From NCBI RefSeq assembly GCF_039645585.1, contig NZ_CP147915.1, positions 1,550,001 to 1,614,000 of the forward strand: a stretch of 64,000 bases of DNA. Direction: 5' to 3'. A program made the translations under genes and the position numbers. Source of the DNA: Sulfurimonas sp. HSL-1656. Lineage in GTDB: Bacteria; Campylobacterota; Campylobacteria; Campylobacterales; Sulfurimonadaceae. Below are positions 1-7,993 of this stretch, one piece after another; positions within the stretch are counted from its first letter, which is position 1; each line of letters opens with the position of its first letter. The notes under the pieces are model-generated. The model saw nothing but the letters and a program-made list of their open reading frames with translations. It was not told the origin of the DNA and made no database searches.

Positions 1-234
1 CTCGAACAGTTCTTCGTGGCCATCGGCCCCTCCAATGTCGGCGCCTTCGACCACGAGGTCCTCGCCGGACTCTCCATGGACAAGATCATGCTGCAAAGCG
101 GCTTCCCCGAGCACGGTTTCGACGAGATCTTCCCGGCGGTCAAAACGATCTCGGACGCGATGTTCCGCCCCGAGCACAGCATTATCGCCCGGGCGACCAA
201 GCACGCCCTCGCCCTTGCGGGCCTGAAAAAATAG
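1..234 (+). CDS. C-terminal fragment, possibly TatD-like hydrolase
   Basis: The reading frame is open from the first base and ends at a TAG at 232-234, so only the last 77 residues are present. The fragment has a pattern LSMDKIMLQSGFPEH followed by an amphipathic helix and ends AGLKK. The order resembles the last strand and helices of TatD-type TIM-barrel metal hydrolases (LPLDRLLLETDAP ... LFGL), but the acidic residue of that family is replaced and no metal ligand can be seen in this piece. I am confident that it codes; the family is a guess. The following ankyrin gene starts 16 bases downstream, so the two are probably co-transcribed. Confidence 0.6.
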   Translation, partial: LEQFFVAIGPSNVGAFDHEVLAGLSMDKIMLQSGFPEHGFDEIFPAVKTISDAMFRPEHSIIARATKHALALAGLKK

Positions 235-249
235 TCCAAGGAGACGACC

Positions 250-684
250 GTGACCGAAACCACACTGACATGGCTGGAAGCAAACGACTACGACGCCGGG
301 AACCTTGACCTTCAGGGCAGCTACGGCAACACGGCCCTGATGAAGGCCGCCCGCGAAGGCAATGCCGCAATCGTGCGCGAGCTGCTCGATGCCGGTGCGG
401 ACATCATGCTCAAAAACGTCGACGGCAACACGGCGCTGTGGCTCTCCTGCTTCGGCGAGAACCCCGAGGTCGTCTCCATGCTCATCGACGCGGGCATCGA
501 GCTTGACACGGCGAACGTCAACGGCGTCACCTCGCTGATGTACGCCGCGTCCAGCGGCAAGGAGGCGATGGTCAAGATGCTCGTGGACGCGGGCGCCGAC
601 GTCGCTATCAAGAACCCCGACGACTTCACGGCCCTCGACCTCGCCGTCACCCCGAAGATCCTCCGCCTGCTGCGGAAAAAATAA
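250..684 (+). CDS. ankyrin-repeat protein
   Basis: This 144-residue protein starts at GTG 250, preceded by AAGGAGA at 239-245. Three to four ankyrin repeats fill it: the pattern GNTALMKAAREGNAAIVREL (about residues 26-45) recurs as GNTALWLSCFGENPEVVSML, then GVTSLMYAASSGKEAMVKML, and a final partial DDFTALDLAV repeat. There is no signal peptide or membrane segment, so it is probably a cytoplasmic protein-binding module. It follows the fragment at 1-234 with a 15-base gap and may share its transcript. A binding partner cannot be inferred from the sequence. Confidence 0.9.
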   Translation: MTETTLTWLEANDYDAGNLDLQGSYGNTALMKAAREGNAAIVRELLDAGADIMLKNVDGNTALWLSCFGENPEVVSMLIDAGIELDTANVNGVTSLMYAASSGKEAMVKMLVDAGADVAIKNPDDFTALDLAVTPKILRLLRKK

Positions 685-805
685 ATCCGGACGGGCTTCC
701 CTTCCGGCGACTTGCTTTCCATCTCTTCATCCGTACTACTGACAGATACGTCCCTCACTGTATAATAGGTGATAATAAGTGTAAAAAAACCTTAGGGGAG
801 AAGCC

Positions 806-1435
806 GTGAAATACAAGCTCGTCATTTTCGATTTCGACGGTACCCTTGCCGACTCTTTTCCCTTCTTCCTGCACGCCGTCAACGCCCTGGCGGAAAAACA
901 CCATTTCAGAAAAATAGACCCGGAACAGATCGAGACCCTGCGGCACTATGATGCGAAACGCATCATCAGACAGCTCCGCATCCCCTTATGGAAAGTGCCG
1001 ATCGTCGCCGCCGTTTTCAGGAAGAAGATGGCACGGAACGTCGGCGACATCCCCATGTTCCCCGCGGTCACGGAGATGCTGTGCGCCCTCTCGGAACGGG
1101 GTATCATGCTCAGCCTCGTCACGAGCAACTCGCACGACAATGTCCTGAAAATCCTGGGAGAGGAGAATACGGGGCTGCTGCGCTACCCGCAATACGGCAC
1201 AAGCCTGTTCGGAAAAGCGTCCAAGCTGAAATCCATCCTGCGAAAAAGCGGCGTCAACGCGGAAGATGCCATCTATATTGGTGACGAGATCAGGGACCTG
1301 AACGCCGCGCGGGCCGTCAATATGGATTTCGGTGCCGTCGCATGGGGGTATACGAAAGGGGATGCACTGATGGAGCACGCCCCTGAAGTGATGTTTTACA
1401 CTGTCGGGGAGATTGCAGAGAAGCTGGCGCGCTGA
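806..1435 (+). CDS. HAD-superfamily phosphatase (phosphoglycolate phosphatase-like)
   Basis: A 209-residue hydrolase of the haloacid dehalogenase superfamily. Motif I is IFDFDGTLAD near the N terminus (nucleophile D9, general acid D11), motif II is the VTSNS stretch near residue 113, and motif IV is GDEIRDLNAA near residue 157. The helical cap between motifs I and II fits the Gph/phosphoglycolate phosphatase-like subclass, although the substrate cannot be told from sequence. The start is GTG 806 with GGGGAG at 795-800. It stands alone, 122 bases after the ankyrin gene and convergent with alanine dehydrogenase. Confidence 0.85.
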   Translation: MKYKLVIFDFDGTLADSFPFFLHAVNALAEKHHFRKIDPEQIETLRHYDAKRIIRQLRIPLWKVPIVAAVFRKKMARNVGDIPMFPAVTEMLCALSERGIMLSLVTSNSHDNVLKILGEENTGLLRYPQYGTSLFGKASKLKSILRKSGVNAEDAIYIGDEIRDLNAARAVNMDFGAVAWGYTKGDALMEHAPEVMFYTVGEIAEKLAR

Positions 1436-1471
1436 AATACGTGCTTGCCGTTGGTTCAGGCCCGAAGGCCT

Positions 1472-2569
1472 TTACAGCTCGCAGTATTCGAGCCCGTGCG
1501 CTTCGGCGACGGCCAGGTTGGTGAGCTTGCCGTCGTAGGTATTGAGCGCACTGTGCAGCAGCGGGAATTTCGCGTACGCTTCCTCGCCGCCGAACTCCGC
1601 CAGTTTCAGCAGATACGGCAGCGTCGCGTTCGTGAGCGCCATCGTCGAGGTGCGCGGGTACGCCCCCGGCATATTGGCGACACAGTAGTGTACGACCCCG
1701 TCGACAACGTAGGTCGGTTCGGTGTGCGTCGTCGCCCTGGAGGTTTCGAAACAGCCGCCCTGGTCGATGGAGACGTCGATCAGGACACTTCCTTCGCGCA
1801 TTTGGGAGAGCATCGCCTTGGTAATCAGCTTCGGCGCTTTTGCCCCGGGGATGAGCACCGTACCGATGATGACGTCCGTCGTCGGCAGCAGCGATTCGAT
1901 GGCGTCGGTTGTACTGTACAGAGTACTGACATTGGCCGGGAGCACGTCGTTGAGGTAGTGCAGGCGTGCCAGATTGATGTCGAGGATCGTCACCTTCGCC
2001 CCCATCCCCGCTGCAACCTGCGCCGCGGAGATCCCGGCGACACCGCCGCCGAGGATCATCACGTTGGCCTTTTCGGTCCCGACGACCCCGCCGGGCAGGA
2101 TACCGCGGCCACCCTGGTAACGCCCCAGGTAGAAGCCGCCCATGATCGCCGCCATCTTCCCGGCGACCTCGCTCATCGGTTCGAGCAGCGGCAGACGACG
2201 GTCAACCTTGAGCGTCTCGTAGGCGTAGGCTTTGATCTTCTTTTCCAGCAGGAATTTCGTCTGCGCTTCATCCGCGGCAAGGTGCAGGTAGGTAAAGAGG
2301 GTCTGCCCCTCCTTGAACAGAGGGTACTCCTGTGCGATCGGCTCTTTGACCTTGACAATAAGCTCCGCCGCGTCGAAGACGGCCGCAGCCCCTTCCAGCA
2401 GCTCGGCGCCGGCCGCGGCATAATCATCGTCGCTGAAGCCGCTCCCCTCGCCCGCACTGGACTGTACATAGACCGTATGGCCGTTTTTGACCAGCTCCTT
2501 GACCCCCGAAGGCGTCACCGCCACCCGGTACTCTTCCGTTTTGACCTCTTTGGGTACGCCGATCTTCAT
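1472..2569 (-). CDS. ald: alanine dehydrogenase
   Basis: 365 residues, the normal family length. The protein begins MKIGVPKEVKTEEYRVAVTP, the AlaDH/PNT signature, carries the Rossmann glycine motif GGGVAGISAAQVAAGMGA in the middle, and keeps LIDVSIDQGGC and the catalytic-region sequence ANMPGAYPRTST near the C terminus. It interconverts L-alanine with pyruvate and ammonia using NAD, in the cytoplasm. The start is the ATG at 2569, chosen because the family N terminus matches there; the frame remains open far upstream, antisense to glutaminase, and that extension is not credible. It is divergent from glsA over a 246-base region, so both nitrogen-handling genes may be controlled together. Confidence 0.96.
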   Translation of the reverse strand: MKIGVPKEVKTEEYRVAVTPSGVKELVKNGHTVYVQSSAGEGSGFSDDDYAAAGAELLEGAAAVFDAAELIVKVKEPIAQEYPLFKEGQTLFTYLHLAADEAQTKFLLEKKIKAYAYETLKVDRRLPLLEPMSEVAGKMAAIMGGFYLGRYQGGRGILPGGVVGTEKANVMILGGGVAGISAAQVAAGMGAKVTILDINLARLHYLNDVLPANVSTLYSTTDAIESLLPTTDVIIGTVLIPGAKAPKLITKAMLSQMREGSVLIDVSIDQGGCFETSRATTHTEPTYVVDGVVHYCVANMPGAYPRTSTMALTNATLPYLLKLAEFGGEEAYAKFPLLHSALNTYDGKLTNLAVAEAHGLEYCEL

Positions 2570-2815
2570 GGGAAACCCCCTGTCATCGATAATGTCAATA
2601 TGTGTATATTCTACAATCATGGTGCATGAATGGTTCCCGTAGAGGATAATTTTTCTCAAAACCAAAGAAAATTGACAGTTTGGCATCAACTTTCCGGGGA
2701 ACGGCCGTTTTCTTCTACTCTTTCGACATGCACTGCTGCGTCTTTGGCGACCGCAAGCGCTATTTTTCCAATTTTGATACACTACACTAATATCTTGCGC
2801 GTACAAGGACGCATT

Positions 2816-3739
2816 ATGGACTACCAGGCCGTACTCAACGAGATCGCCGAAGAGATCAGGCCCTATGTCGGTGAGGGGAAAGTCGCCGACTACATCCCCG
2901 CCCTGGCGGAAGTCGACCCGCACCAGTTCGGGATGACGCTGACCCTCTTTGACGGGACACAGTACAGCGTCGGGGACGCCGATACCCTCTTCTCGATCCA
3001 GAGTATCTCCAAGGTCTTTACCTTCACGCTGGCGCTCGACGCCTACGGCTACGACCTCTACCGCCGCGTCGGCCGCGAACCCTCGGGCAACCCCTTCAAC
3101 TCCCTCGTGCAGCTCGAATACGAACACGGCATCCCCCGCAACCCCTTTATCAATGCCGGGGCCATCAACGTTACCGACGCACTGATCTCGCACTACGGTT
3201 CCGTCGCCCTCACCTCCAAAGAGATCCTCGGGTTTATCCGGGAGATTGCCGGCAACGGGATAATCGAGAGCGACAAGGTCGTCACGGAGTCGGAGATGCA
3301 GCACGGTTTCCGCAACCGCGCGCTGGCAAACCTGATGAAGAGTTTCGGCAACCTCGACAATGACGTCCTGGAAGTCGTGCATACCTATTTCGAGCACTGC
3401 GCCATCGCGATGAACACCCGTACCCTCTCCCGCGCCATGCTCTACCTCGCCAACCACGGCGAAGACCCTATTACGGGCAAAAAGTTCATCACCCCGCAAC
3501 AGGCCAAGCGGATCAACGCCGTTATGCTTACCTGCGGCCACTACGACGCCTCGGGCGATTTTGCCTTTCATGTCGGTCTGCCCGGCAAAAGCGGTGTCGG
3601 CGGGGGCATCGTTGCCGTCATCCCGAAAAAGCTGAGCCTCTGCGTCTGGTCGCCGGCGCTGAACGAACAGGGCAACTCCCTGGCGGGCACGAAAGCGCTG
3701 GAACTCTTTACCAGTAAAACGGGATTGTCGATCTTTTAG
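2816..3739 (+). CDS. glsA: glutaminase
   Basis: 307 residues, the usual length of the serine-dependent glutaminase family that hydrolyses glutamine to glutamate and ammonia. The catalytic S-x-x-K lies in FSIQSISKVF, and the family blocks PFNSLVQLE, NPFINAGAI, SFGNLDNDVLEVV and GLPGKSGVGGGI are all present. The ATG at 2816 follows ACAAGGAC and gives the expected N terminus; an in-frame TTG upstream would add 62 unrelated residues. A hairpin terminator follows the stop at once. It sits back to back with alanine dehydrogenase. Confidence 0.96.
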   Translation: MDYQAVLNEIAEEIRPYVGEGKVADYIPALAEVDPHQFGMTLTLFDGTQYSVGDADTLFSIQSISKVFTFTLALDAYGYDLYRRVGREPSGNPFNSLVQLEYEHGIPRNPFINAGAINVTDALISHYGSVALTSKEILGFIREIAGNGIIESDKVVTESEMQHGFRNRALANLMKSFGNLDNDVLEVVHTYFEHCAIAMNTRTLSRAMLYLANHGEDPITGKKFITPQQAKRINAVMLTCGHYDASGDFAFHVGLPGKSGVGGGIVAVIPKKLSLCVWSPALNEQGNSLAGTKALELFTSKTGLSIF

Positions 3740-3745
3740 GAGGAG

Positions 3746-3767
3746 CGTACCGGGGAGAACCGGTACG
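3746..3767 (+). terminator. hairpin terminator after glsA
   Basis: A perfect eight-base stem, CGTACCGG and CCGGTACG, encloses a six-base GGAGAA loop seven bases after the glsA stop, and is followed by TATTTTAAA. The U-tract is short, so termination may be imperfect. Confidence 0.7.
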
Positions 3768-3851
3768 TATTTTAAACATAGGCAAGCGGCGGCAGGTTGT
3801 ATGGAGGAGAATGTGCCGCCGGGGGTGGTGCTAAATACCGAGGTCTTAAAA

Positions 3852-3895
3852 GGGCACCCCTCAGGCCGTTGGCGCAAGGGGCTTCAGGGGTACCC
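3852..3895 (-). terminator. Rho-independent terminator of the 51-aa gene
   Basis: Read on the minus strand, GGGTACCCCTGAAGCC pairs imperfectly with GGCCTGAGGGGTGCCC around a short loop and is followed directly by TTTT. It lies 12 bases after the stop of the small gene at 3908-4063, which supports that gene being a real transcription unit. Confidence 0.7.
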
Positions 3896-3907
3896 TCACA
3901 GAAGATT

Positions 3908-4063
3908 TCAGTCCCAGAGGATCTCTTCGCAGCAGTCCGCCAGGGCATCAATGCAGTCAAACTCTTCGTTGAAGTGCATGCTTTCACAGTTGCAGTCATC
4001 ATAGTGGTGCAGCAGGTGGTTAAAACTAAAATCTTCCAGTTCAATCATTTCACATTCAAACAT
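3908..4063 (-). CDS. 51-aa acidic Cys/His-rich small protein
   Basis: An unlisted small gene. ATG at 4063 is preceded by CTAAAGGATACAAA (good Shine-Dalgarno AAAGGA), and the frame runs 51 codons to TGA. The product begins MFECEMIELEDF, has HHYDDCNC in the middle and ends ADCCEEILWD. It has five cysteines and four histidines, is very acidic, and has no signal peptide. Cys/His content suggests metal binding, but the spacing fits no zinc finger I know. A terminator hairpin follows and an AT-rich promoter-like region precedes it, so I consider it genuine. The function is unknown. Confidence 0.65.
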   Translation of the reverse strand: MFECEMIELEDFSFNHLLHHYDDCNCESMHFNEEFDCIDALADCCEEILWD

Positions 4064-4185
4064 TTTGTATCCTTTAGGCGGAGTCTCTCGGGCTCCTAGA
4101 TTTACCCCTACTGATACAATTCGTGTTCCCGTTTTTCACTCCAGATATATGCAATTTTCATACTAAAATTAAAATATTACGACAA

Positions 4186-4223
4186 TTTTGTCATATTTGT
4201 CAGAAAAACCCGGATATTTGTCA
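4186..4223. promoter_or_regulatory. TTTGTCA direct repeats upstream of moxR
   Basis: TTTTGTCA (4186-4193), ATTTGTCA (4195-4202) and ATTTGTCA (4216-4223) occur in an AT-rich intergenic stretch. The last two are exactly 21 bases apart, two helical turns, as expected for a protein bound to one face of the DNA. They lie between the divergent 51-aa gene and the MoxR gene. This is a candidate operator only. Confidence 0.35.
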
Positions 4224-4312
4224 TTAAACAGACTCTTTTTATCTCTTTTAACCCGTTCGTATCAAAATTGCAAAGGCGTCGGCGATAACTATATAGTATT
4301 GCAAGGACCGCC

Positions 4313-5317
4313 ATGAACCCGATAAGCACGAAACGCTCCCTTACCCACCTCACCGACCGCAAGGTACCCGTCTTCCTCTGGGGGCCTCCGGGCATCGGCA
4401 AATCCTCCATCGTCGCCCAGATCGCCAAGGAGAAGAAGATCTCCTACATCGACCTGCGTCTCTCCCTGCTCGACCCGACCGACCTGCGGGGTATCCCTTT
4501 CTTCAATGCCGATTCCGGCGAAGCCGTCTGGGCCCCCGCCTCCTTCCTGCCCGATGGCAGCGAGAAAGAGGGGATCCTCTTCCTCGACGAGCTCAACACC
4601 GCCGCCCCGATGGTGCAGGCCTCGGCCTACCAGCTCATCCTCGACCGCAAGATCGGCGAGTACAAGCTCCCCGACGGCTGGGCGATCGTCGCCGCCGGTA
4701 ACCGCGAAAGCGACCGCGGTGTCGTCTTCCGTATGGCCGCGCCGCTGGCCAACCGCTTTGTGCACCTGGAGATGGAAGCAAGCGTCGAAGACTGGAAACA
4801 GTGGGCCGTCGGTGCGGGGATCGATCCCGCCATCATCGCCTTTATCTCCTACCGCCCCGACGCGCTCTTCACCTTCGGACAGGGCAAGGACGACAGCCGC
4901 TCCTTCGCAACGCCGCGGACCTGGGAATATGTTAACGAAATCGTCGCCTCCGAACCCGACCCCGACCTGATCATGCCCCTGGTCGCCGGGGCTATCGGCG
5001 AAGACCTCGCCGCGGCCTTCCTCGGCTTCAAAGTCGTCGCGGGCGAGCTCCCCGACCTCGACGGCATCTTTGACGGAAGCGTCTCCGCCGTCCCATCCGA
5101 ACCGGCAGCCCTGCATATGCTCAGTACCGCCCTGGCCATGCGCGTGGGCGAAGGGACCAGCAGCAAGAAGCTCAACAATCTCATCGCCTACACCCTCAAG
5201 ATGCCGGGCGAATTCGCCGTCATGATCATCCAGGACCTGCGCGAACGCAAGATCGAGCTCGATCACGTCGACAGCTGGACGCTCTGGATGCGCCAGTTCA
5301 ACAACCTTCTGCGCTAA
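4313..5317 (+). CDS. MoxR-family AAA+ ATPase
   Basis: 334 residues. The Walker A motif GPPGIGKS is at residues 24-31, Walker B ILFLDELNTA at about 92-101, and sensor 1 region IVAAGNRESD follows, ending with PLANRFVHLEME. This order is typical of MoxR ATPases, which remodel or activate partner proteins together with von Willebrand A proteins. The next gene, 9 bases downstream, is exactly such a partner, so the two form a MoxR-VWA module. The ATG at 4313 follows GCAAGGACCGCC. Target proteins cannot be named from sequence. Confidence 0.9.
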   Translation: MNPISTKRSLTHLTDRKVPVFLWGPPGIGKSSIVAQIAKEKKISYIDLRLSLLDPTDLRGIPFFNADSGEAVWAPASFLPDGSEKEGILFLDELNTAAPMVQASAYQLILDRKIGEYKLPDGWAIVAAGNRESDRGVVFRMAAPLANRFVHLEMEASVEDWKQWAVGAGIDPAIIAFISYRPDALFTFGQGKDDSRSFATPRTWEYVNEIVASEPDPDLIMPLVAGAIGEDLAAAFLGFKVVAGELPDLDGIFDGSVSAVPSEPAALHMLSTALAMRVGEGTSSKKLNNLIAYTLKMPGEFAVMIIQDLRERKIELDHVDSWTLWMRQFNNLLR

Positions 5318-5326
5318 GGGCCCGCT

Positions 5327-6496
5327 TTGACCCCAGAGCAATTACTGACCAAAGCCAAGTCCCAGCTGACGATGAAGCACCCCTACTTCGGGATGCTCGC
5401 CTCCCGCCTGAAGCAGGAGCCCAAAGAGGGACTGCGCGGCTATGCCAGCAACGGCAAGCGCTTTTTGTACGACCCGGAGTTCATGCAACGCCGCAGCATC
5501 GAAGAGGTGATGTTCATCCTCACCAACTGCGTCATGCACCACGTCCTCTCGCACCAGCAGCGCCAGCTCGGACGCAAAGGGGGACTCTGGCAGCTGGCAA
5601 CCGACTACGCCATCAACAACCTCCTGCACAAAAACGGCCTGGAGATCCCCCAGGGCGCCAACTATAACGAAGAGTTCGAAGGGATGTACGCCGAGGAGAT
5701 CTACGACGCCCTCAAAGAGAGCTACTACAGCGACATTGATGACGCCTTCGGCGGCGAGGACGACGTGCCGCCCCCGCCGGGCATGCCGGGCGGATCGGCT
5801 GAAGGCGGTGAAGGCGAGGAGGACAGCGGCGCGTTCTCCAACCTCGGCAATATCGAAGAGGAGCTCGACGCCCAGAACGAGTCGGAGTGGCAGTACGCCT
5901 CCTCCGTCGCCCAGGAGGTCGCGCAGCGTAAAAGCGCGATGCCTTCGGGCATGGACCGGCTGGGCAAGAAGGTCAAGGCCGCCGACGTCGACTGGCGTTT
6001 CGAACTCTACAACGCCGTCAACAAGCATATGCGCAACAACTACGCCTTTATGCCGCCGAACAAGAAGCACCTCTACCGCGGTGTCGCGCTGCCCTCCTTG
6101 GCCAGCGATACGCTCAGCCTCTGCGTCGCCGTCGATACCTCCGGCTCCATCAACGAGGCACTGCTGGGTGCCTTTACCGAGGAGTTCAAAAGCATCATGA
6201 CGATCTTCCCCGCCATCCGGATCGAGCTGATCATCGCCGACGCGAAGGTGCACGGCCACTACACCTTCCAGGGCGGCGAGAAGCTGGACTTCCCGCTCAA
6301 AGGAGGCGGCGGGACAGACTACCGCCCCGTCTTCGACTACATCGAGGCGGAGCTGCCGATGACGACGATGCTGCTCTACTTCACCGACGGTGACGGCTGG
6401 TTCCCGCGCATCCCGCCGCCGTACGAGGTGCTCTGGGCCCTTTCAAGACCGGCCAAAGTCCCCTTCGGGCGCGGGCTGGTCATCTTCAACTCCTAG
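5327..6496 (+). CDS. VWA-domain protein with DUF2201-like metallopeptidase-like N-terminal region
   Basis: 389 residues from a TTG start, 9 bases after the MoxR stop. The N-terminal half has the helical region with VMHHVLSHQQRQLGRKGG followed by TDYAINNLLH, as in DUF2201 putative metallopeptidase-like proteins. A low-complexity Pro/Gly/Glu linker (about residues 146-175) follows. The C-terminal half is a VWA-like domain with the metal-site motif VDTSGSINE and the later FTDGDGW. Together with the upstream ATPase it should form a MoxR-VWA chaperone pair acting in the cytoplasm. Peptidase activity is not shown by these motifs alone. Confidence 0.85.
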   Translation: MTPEQLLTKAKSQLTMKHPYFGMLASRLKQEPKEGLRGYASNGKRFLYDPEFMQRRSIEEVMFILTNCVMHHVLSHQQRQLGRKGGLWQLATDYAINNLLHKNGLEIPQGANYNEEFEGMYAEEIYDALKESYYSDIDDAFGGEDDVPPPPGMPGGSAEGGEGEEDSGAFSNLGNIEEELDAQNESEWQYASSVAQEVAQRKSAMPSGMDRLGKKVKAADVDWRFELYNAVNKHMRNNYAFMPPNKKHLYRGVALPSLASDTLSLCVAVDTSGSINEALLGAFTEEFKSIMTIFPAIRIELIIADAKVHGHYTFQGGEKLDFPLKGGGGTDYRPVFDYIEAELPMTTMLLYFTDGDGWFPRIPPPYEVLWALSRPAKVPFGRGLVIFNS

Positions 6497-6553
6497 CCTT
6501 CAGCCCCACGGGGCTACAATAAACGACAATTTTTTTGTCGCGAGTAGTCCAAA

Positions 6554-6949
6554 ATGTCCGTCCAAACGATTATGATCATCGCCTTTACCGCCGCCACCAT
6601 ACTAGCCGCCTGGAAGCTTTACGCCTTTCTGCCCAACAAGCCGCTGCCCGATGACGACAGCAACGAAGCCTCCAAGGAGGAGCTGACCACCCTGATGCTC
6701 GAGGTGATCGAAAAGGAGCACCGTCATGAGGCACCGCTCACCGCACAGGAGCTCTTTGAGCAGATCGTCCGGCACGAAGCCTTCGACAAGGAGCACTACT
6801 GGCGTTTCAACCAGAACAAGCTCAACCAGCTGCTGCAGCGTTACTACCTGCACTATCCGCATACCGGTTCGATCCCTGCCATTTATGATCATCTGCGCGA
6901 CACAACACCCGATACGGATCGGCAGGAGGAGCAGCGCCCCGAAGCGTGA
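6554..6949 (+). CDS. membrane-anchored hypothetical protein
   Basis: 131 residues starting at ATG 6554. One N-terminal hydrophobic helix (about residues 4-26) is followed by a charged, mostly helical cytoplasmic or periplasmic part rich in Glu, His and Gln, with HYWRFNQNKLNQLLQRYY near residue 80. No recognised domain. It lies 57 bases after the VWA gene and may belong to the same unit, but a weak ribosome site precedes it. Function unknown. Confidence 0.75.
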   Translation: MSVQTIMIIAFTAATILAAWKLYAFLPNKPLPDDDSNEASKEELTTLMLEVIEKEHRHEAPLTAQELFEQIVRHEAFDKEHYWRFNQNKLNQLLQRYYLHYPHTGSIPAIYDHLRDTTPDTDRQEEQRPEA

Positions 6950-7025
6950 GACAAACGCACCGTGTCATTTGTCGTCTGCGGGCAAGTCTGTAATATAAAG
7001 CGTGGTGAATAAAACGGGAAGTAAT

Positions 7026-7048
7026 GGCGGGACGCCGGGGCGTCCGCC
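7026..7048 (-). terminator. hairpin after soxZ
   Basis: On the minus strand, GGCGGACGCC pairs with GGCGTCCCGCC (one bulge) six bases after the soxZ stop region, with a short loop. The downstream T content is modest, so this is either a terminator or an mRNA-stabilising 3' hairpin of the soxYZ transcript. Confidence 0.55.
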
Positions 7049-7054
7049 GGAAGA

Positions 7055-7360
7055 TTATTTAATTTTGGCTTTGGAAGTCTTGGTGTTGCCCTTGAGGTCA
7101 ACCCATGTCATGACGAGTTCGTCACCCGCTTTGAAGTCGCCTTTGAACGCGAACTTGAAGATCGGGTTCTTGGAGAGGAACTGGCTGACAGACGCGTCCA
7201 TAACGGTTGCAGCGCCGACTTTTGCGTCGATGTGCGTGATGAAGTTCGCGTTGTTGCGGTCGCCGGTTTTCTTCTCAGCGATATCGTATGTCCACATGTC
7301 GTGCTTCGCCATCGCTTTTACAGAAACAACATTACCTTTGAGTTTTGCTTTGATTCTCAT
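7055..7360 (-). CDS. soxZ: thiosulfate-oxidation carrier subunit SoxZ
   Basis: 101 residues, the family length. It starts MRIKAKLKGNVVSVKAMAKH and contains NFITHIDAKVG and the C-terminal strand pattern GDELVMTWVDLKGN, all typical of SoxZ. SoxZ forms the heterodimer with SoxY that carries sulfur intermediates on the SoxY cysteine in the periplasm during thiosulfate oxidation. It follows soxY by 41 bases on the same strand. It has no signal sequence of its own and is expected to be exported with Tat-targeted SoxY. Its codon use, many T-ending codons, suggests high expression. Confidence 0.96.
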   Translation of the reverse strand: MRIKAKLKGNVVSVKAMAKHDMWTYDIAEKKTGDRNNANFITHIDAKVGAATVMDASVSQFLSKNPIFKFAFKGDFKAGDELVMTWVDLKGNTKTSKAKIK

Positions 7361-7401
7361 GATATAACCTTTCTATTTCTTTGTTCTATAGGCGAAGGCG
7401 A

Positions 7402-7854
7402 TCAGCCCTCACAACCACCGAGTGCAACGTCGAGTGTTTTGGAGCCGCTGTAGAGCTTGCCGTCTGTACCCTGTACGACTGCTGTGATCGTACCGGAAGC
7501 CTTCATCTTGATCTTGATGGAGAAGTCGATGATGCTGTACTCGTTGAGGTCGTAAACGATAACCGCTGCTTCCGGGTTGACGTTCTGGACGATGATCATG
7601 GATTTCGCAGCGATGTCGGATTTGACATCGACCGGTACTGCACCGCCGTTGCTTGCAACGTCCGGAGCGACGACAGTGACGCCCTGTGCGACAGTCGCAG
7701 TCGTGCCGTACATTGCTTTGAGGGCATCGTCAACAGTTTTAGCCGTCCATACTGTCGGCTTGGATTTACGGAAATCTTCCGCCAGGACGCTTGCCGGTAC
7801 GGCAGCCAGAGCACAGGCGCCAGCCGCCATGGAGAGGAATGTTCTTCTTTGCAT
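7402..7854 (-). CDS. soxY: thiosulfate-oxidation carrier subunit SoxY
   Basis: 150 residues. The N terminus RRTFLSMAAGACALAAVPA is a twin-arginine signal peptide. The C terminus ends LGGCEG, the flexible GGC arm whose cysteine carries sulfane sulfur covalently. It partners SoxZ (next gene) in periplasmic thiosulfate oxidation; the usual arm ends GGCGG, so Gly to Glu in the penultimate position is a small deviation. A good ribosome site AAAGGATAACCC precedes the ATG at 7854. No other sox catalytic gene (soxXAB, soxCD) is in the window. Confidence 0.96.
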   Translation of the reverse strand: MQRRTFLSMAAGACALAAVPASVLAEDFRKSKPTVWTAKTVDDALKAMYGTTATVAQGVTVVAPDVASNGGAVPVDVKSDIAAKSMIIVQNVNPEAAVIVYDLNEYSIIDFSIKIKMKASGTITAVVQGTDGKLYSGSKTLDVALGGCEG

Positions 7855-7932
7855 TGGGTTATCCTTTGGTTTGAGATCTAACGGCTCTTACGGAGCACTT
7901 TGTCAATCACAGTGTCGAGTTTATCGTACAAA

Positions 7933-7950
7933 TGTGAACTGATTGTGAAC
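7933..7950. promoter_or_regulatory. TGTGAAC direct repeat upstream of soxY
   Basis: TGTGAAC occurs at 7933-7939 and again at 7944-7950, with an 11-base period (one helical turn), 79-96 bases before the soxY start. The position suits an activator site. The nearby AraC-type gene at 8725 is an obvious candidate to bind it, but this is inference. Confidence 0.35.
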
Positions 7951-7977
7951 GCCGCAGCAACGCAAGGAGACTGCGGC
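7951..7977 (-). terminator. hairpin after the DUF302 lipoprotein gene
   Basis: GCCGCAG and CTGCGGC form a perfect seven-base stem around a 13-base loop, 16 bases after the stop of the DUF302 gene when read on the minus strand. No U-tract follows, so it may be a partial terminator or processing hairpin. Confidence 0.45.
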
Positions 7978-7993
7978 AGAGGGAAAGGTGAAA

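Noticed and set aside
2570-3877. Upstream extension of the alanine dehydrogenase frame by 436 codons.
   Set aside because: The extension is antisense to glutaminase and shadow-like; the family N terminus begins at 2569.
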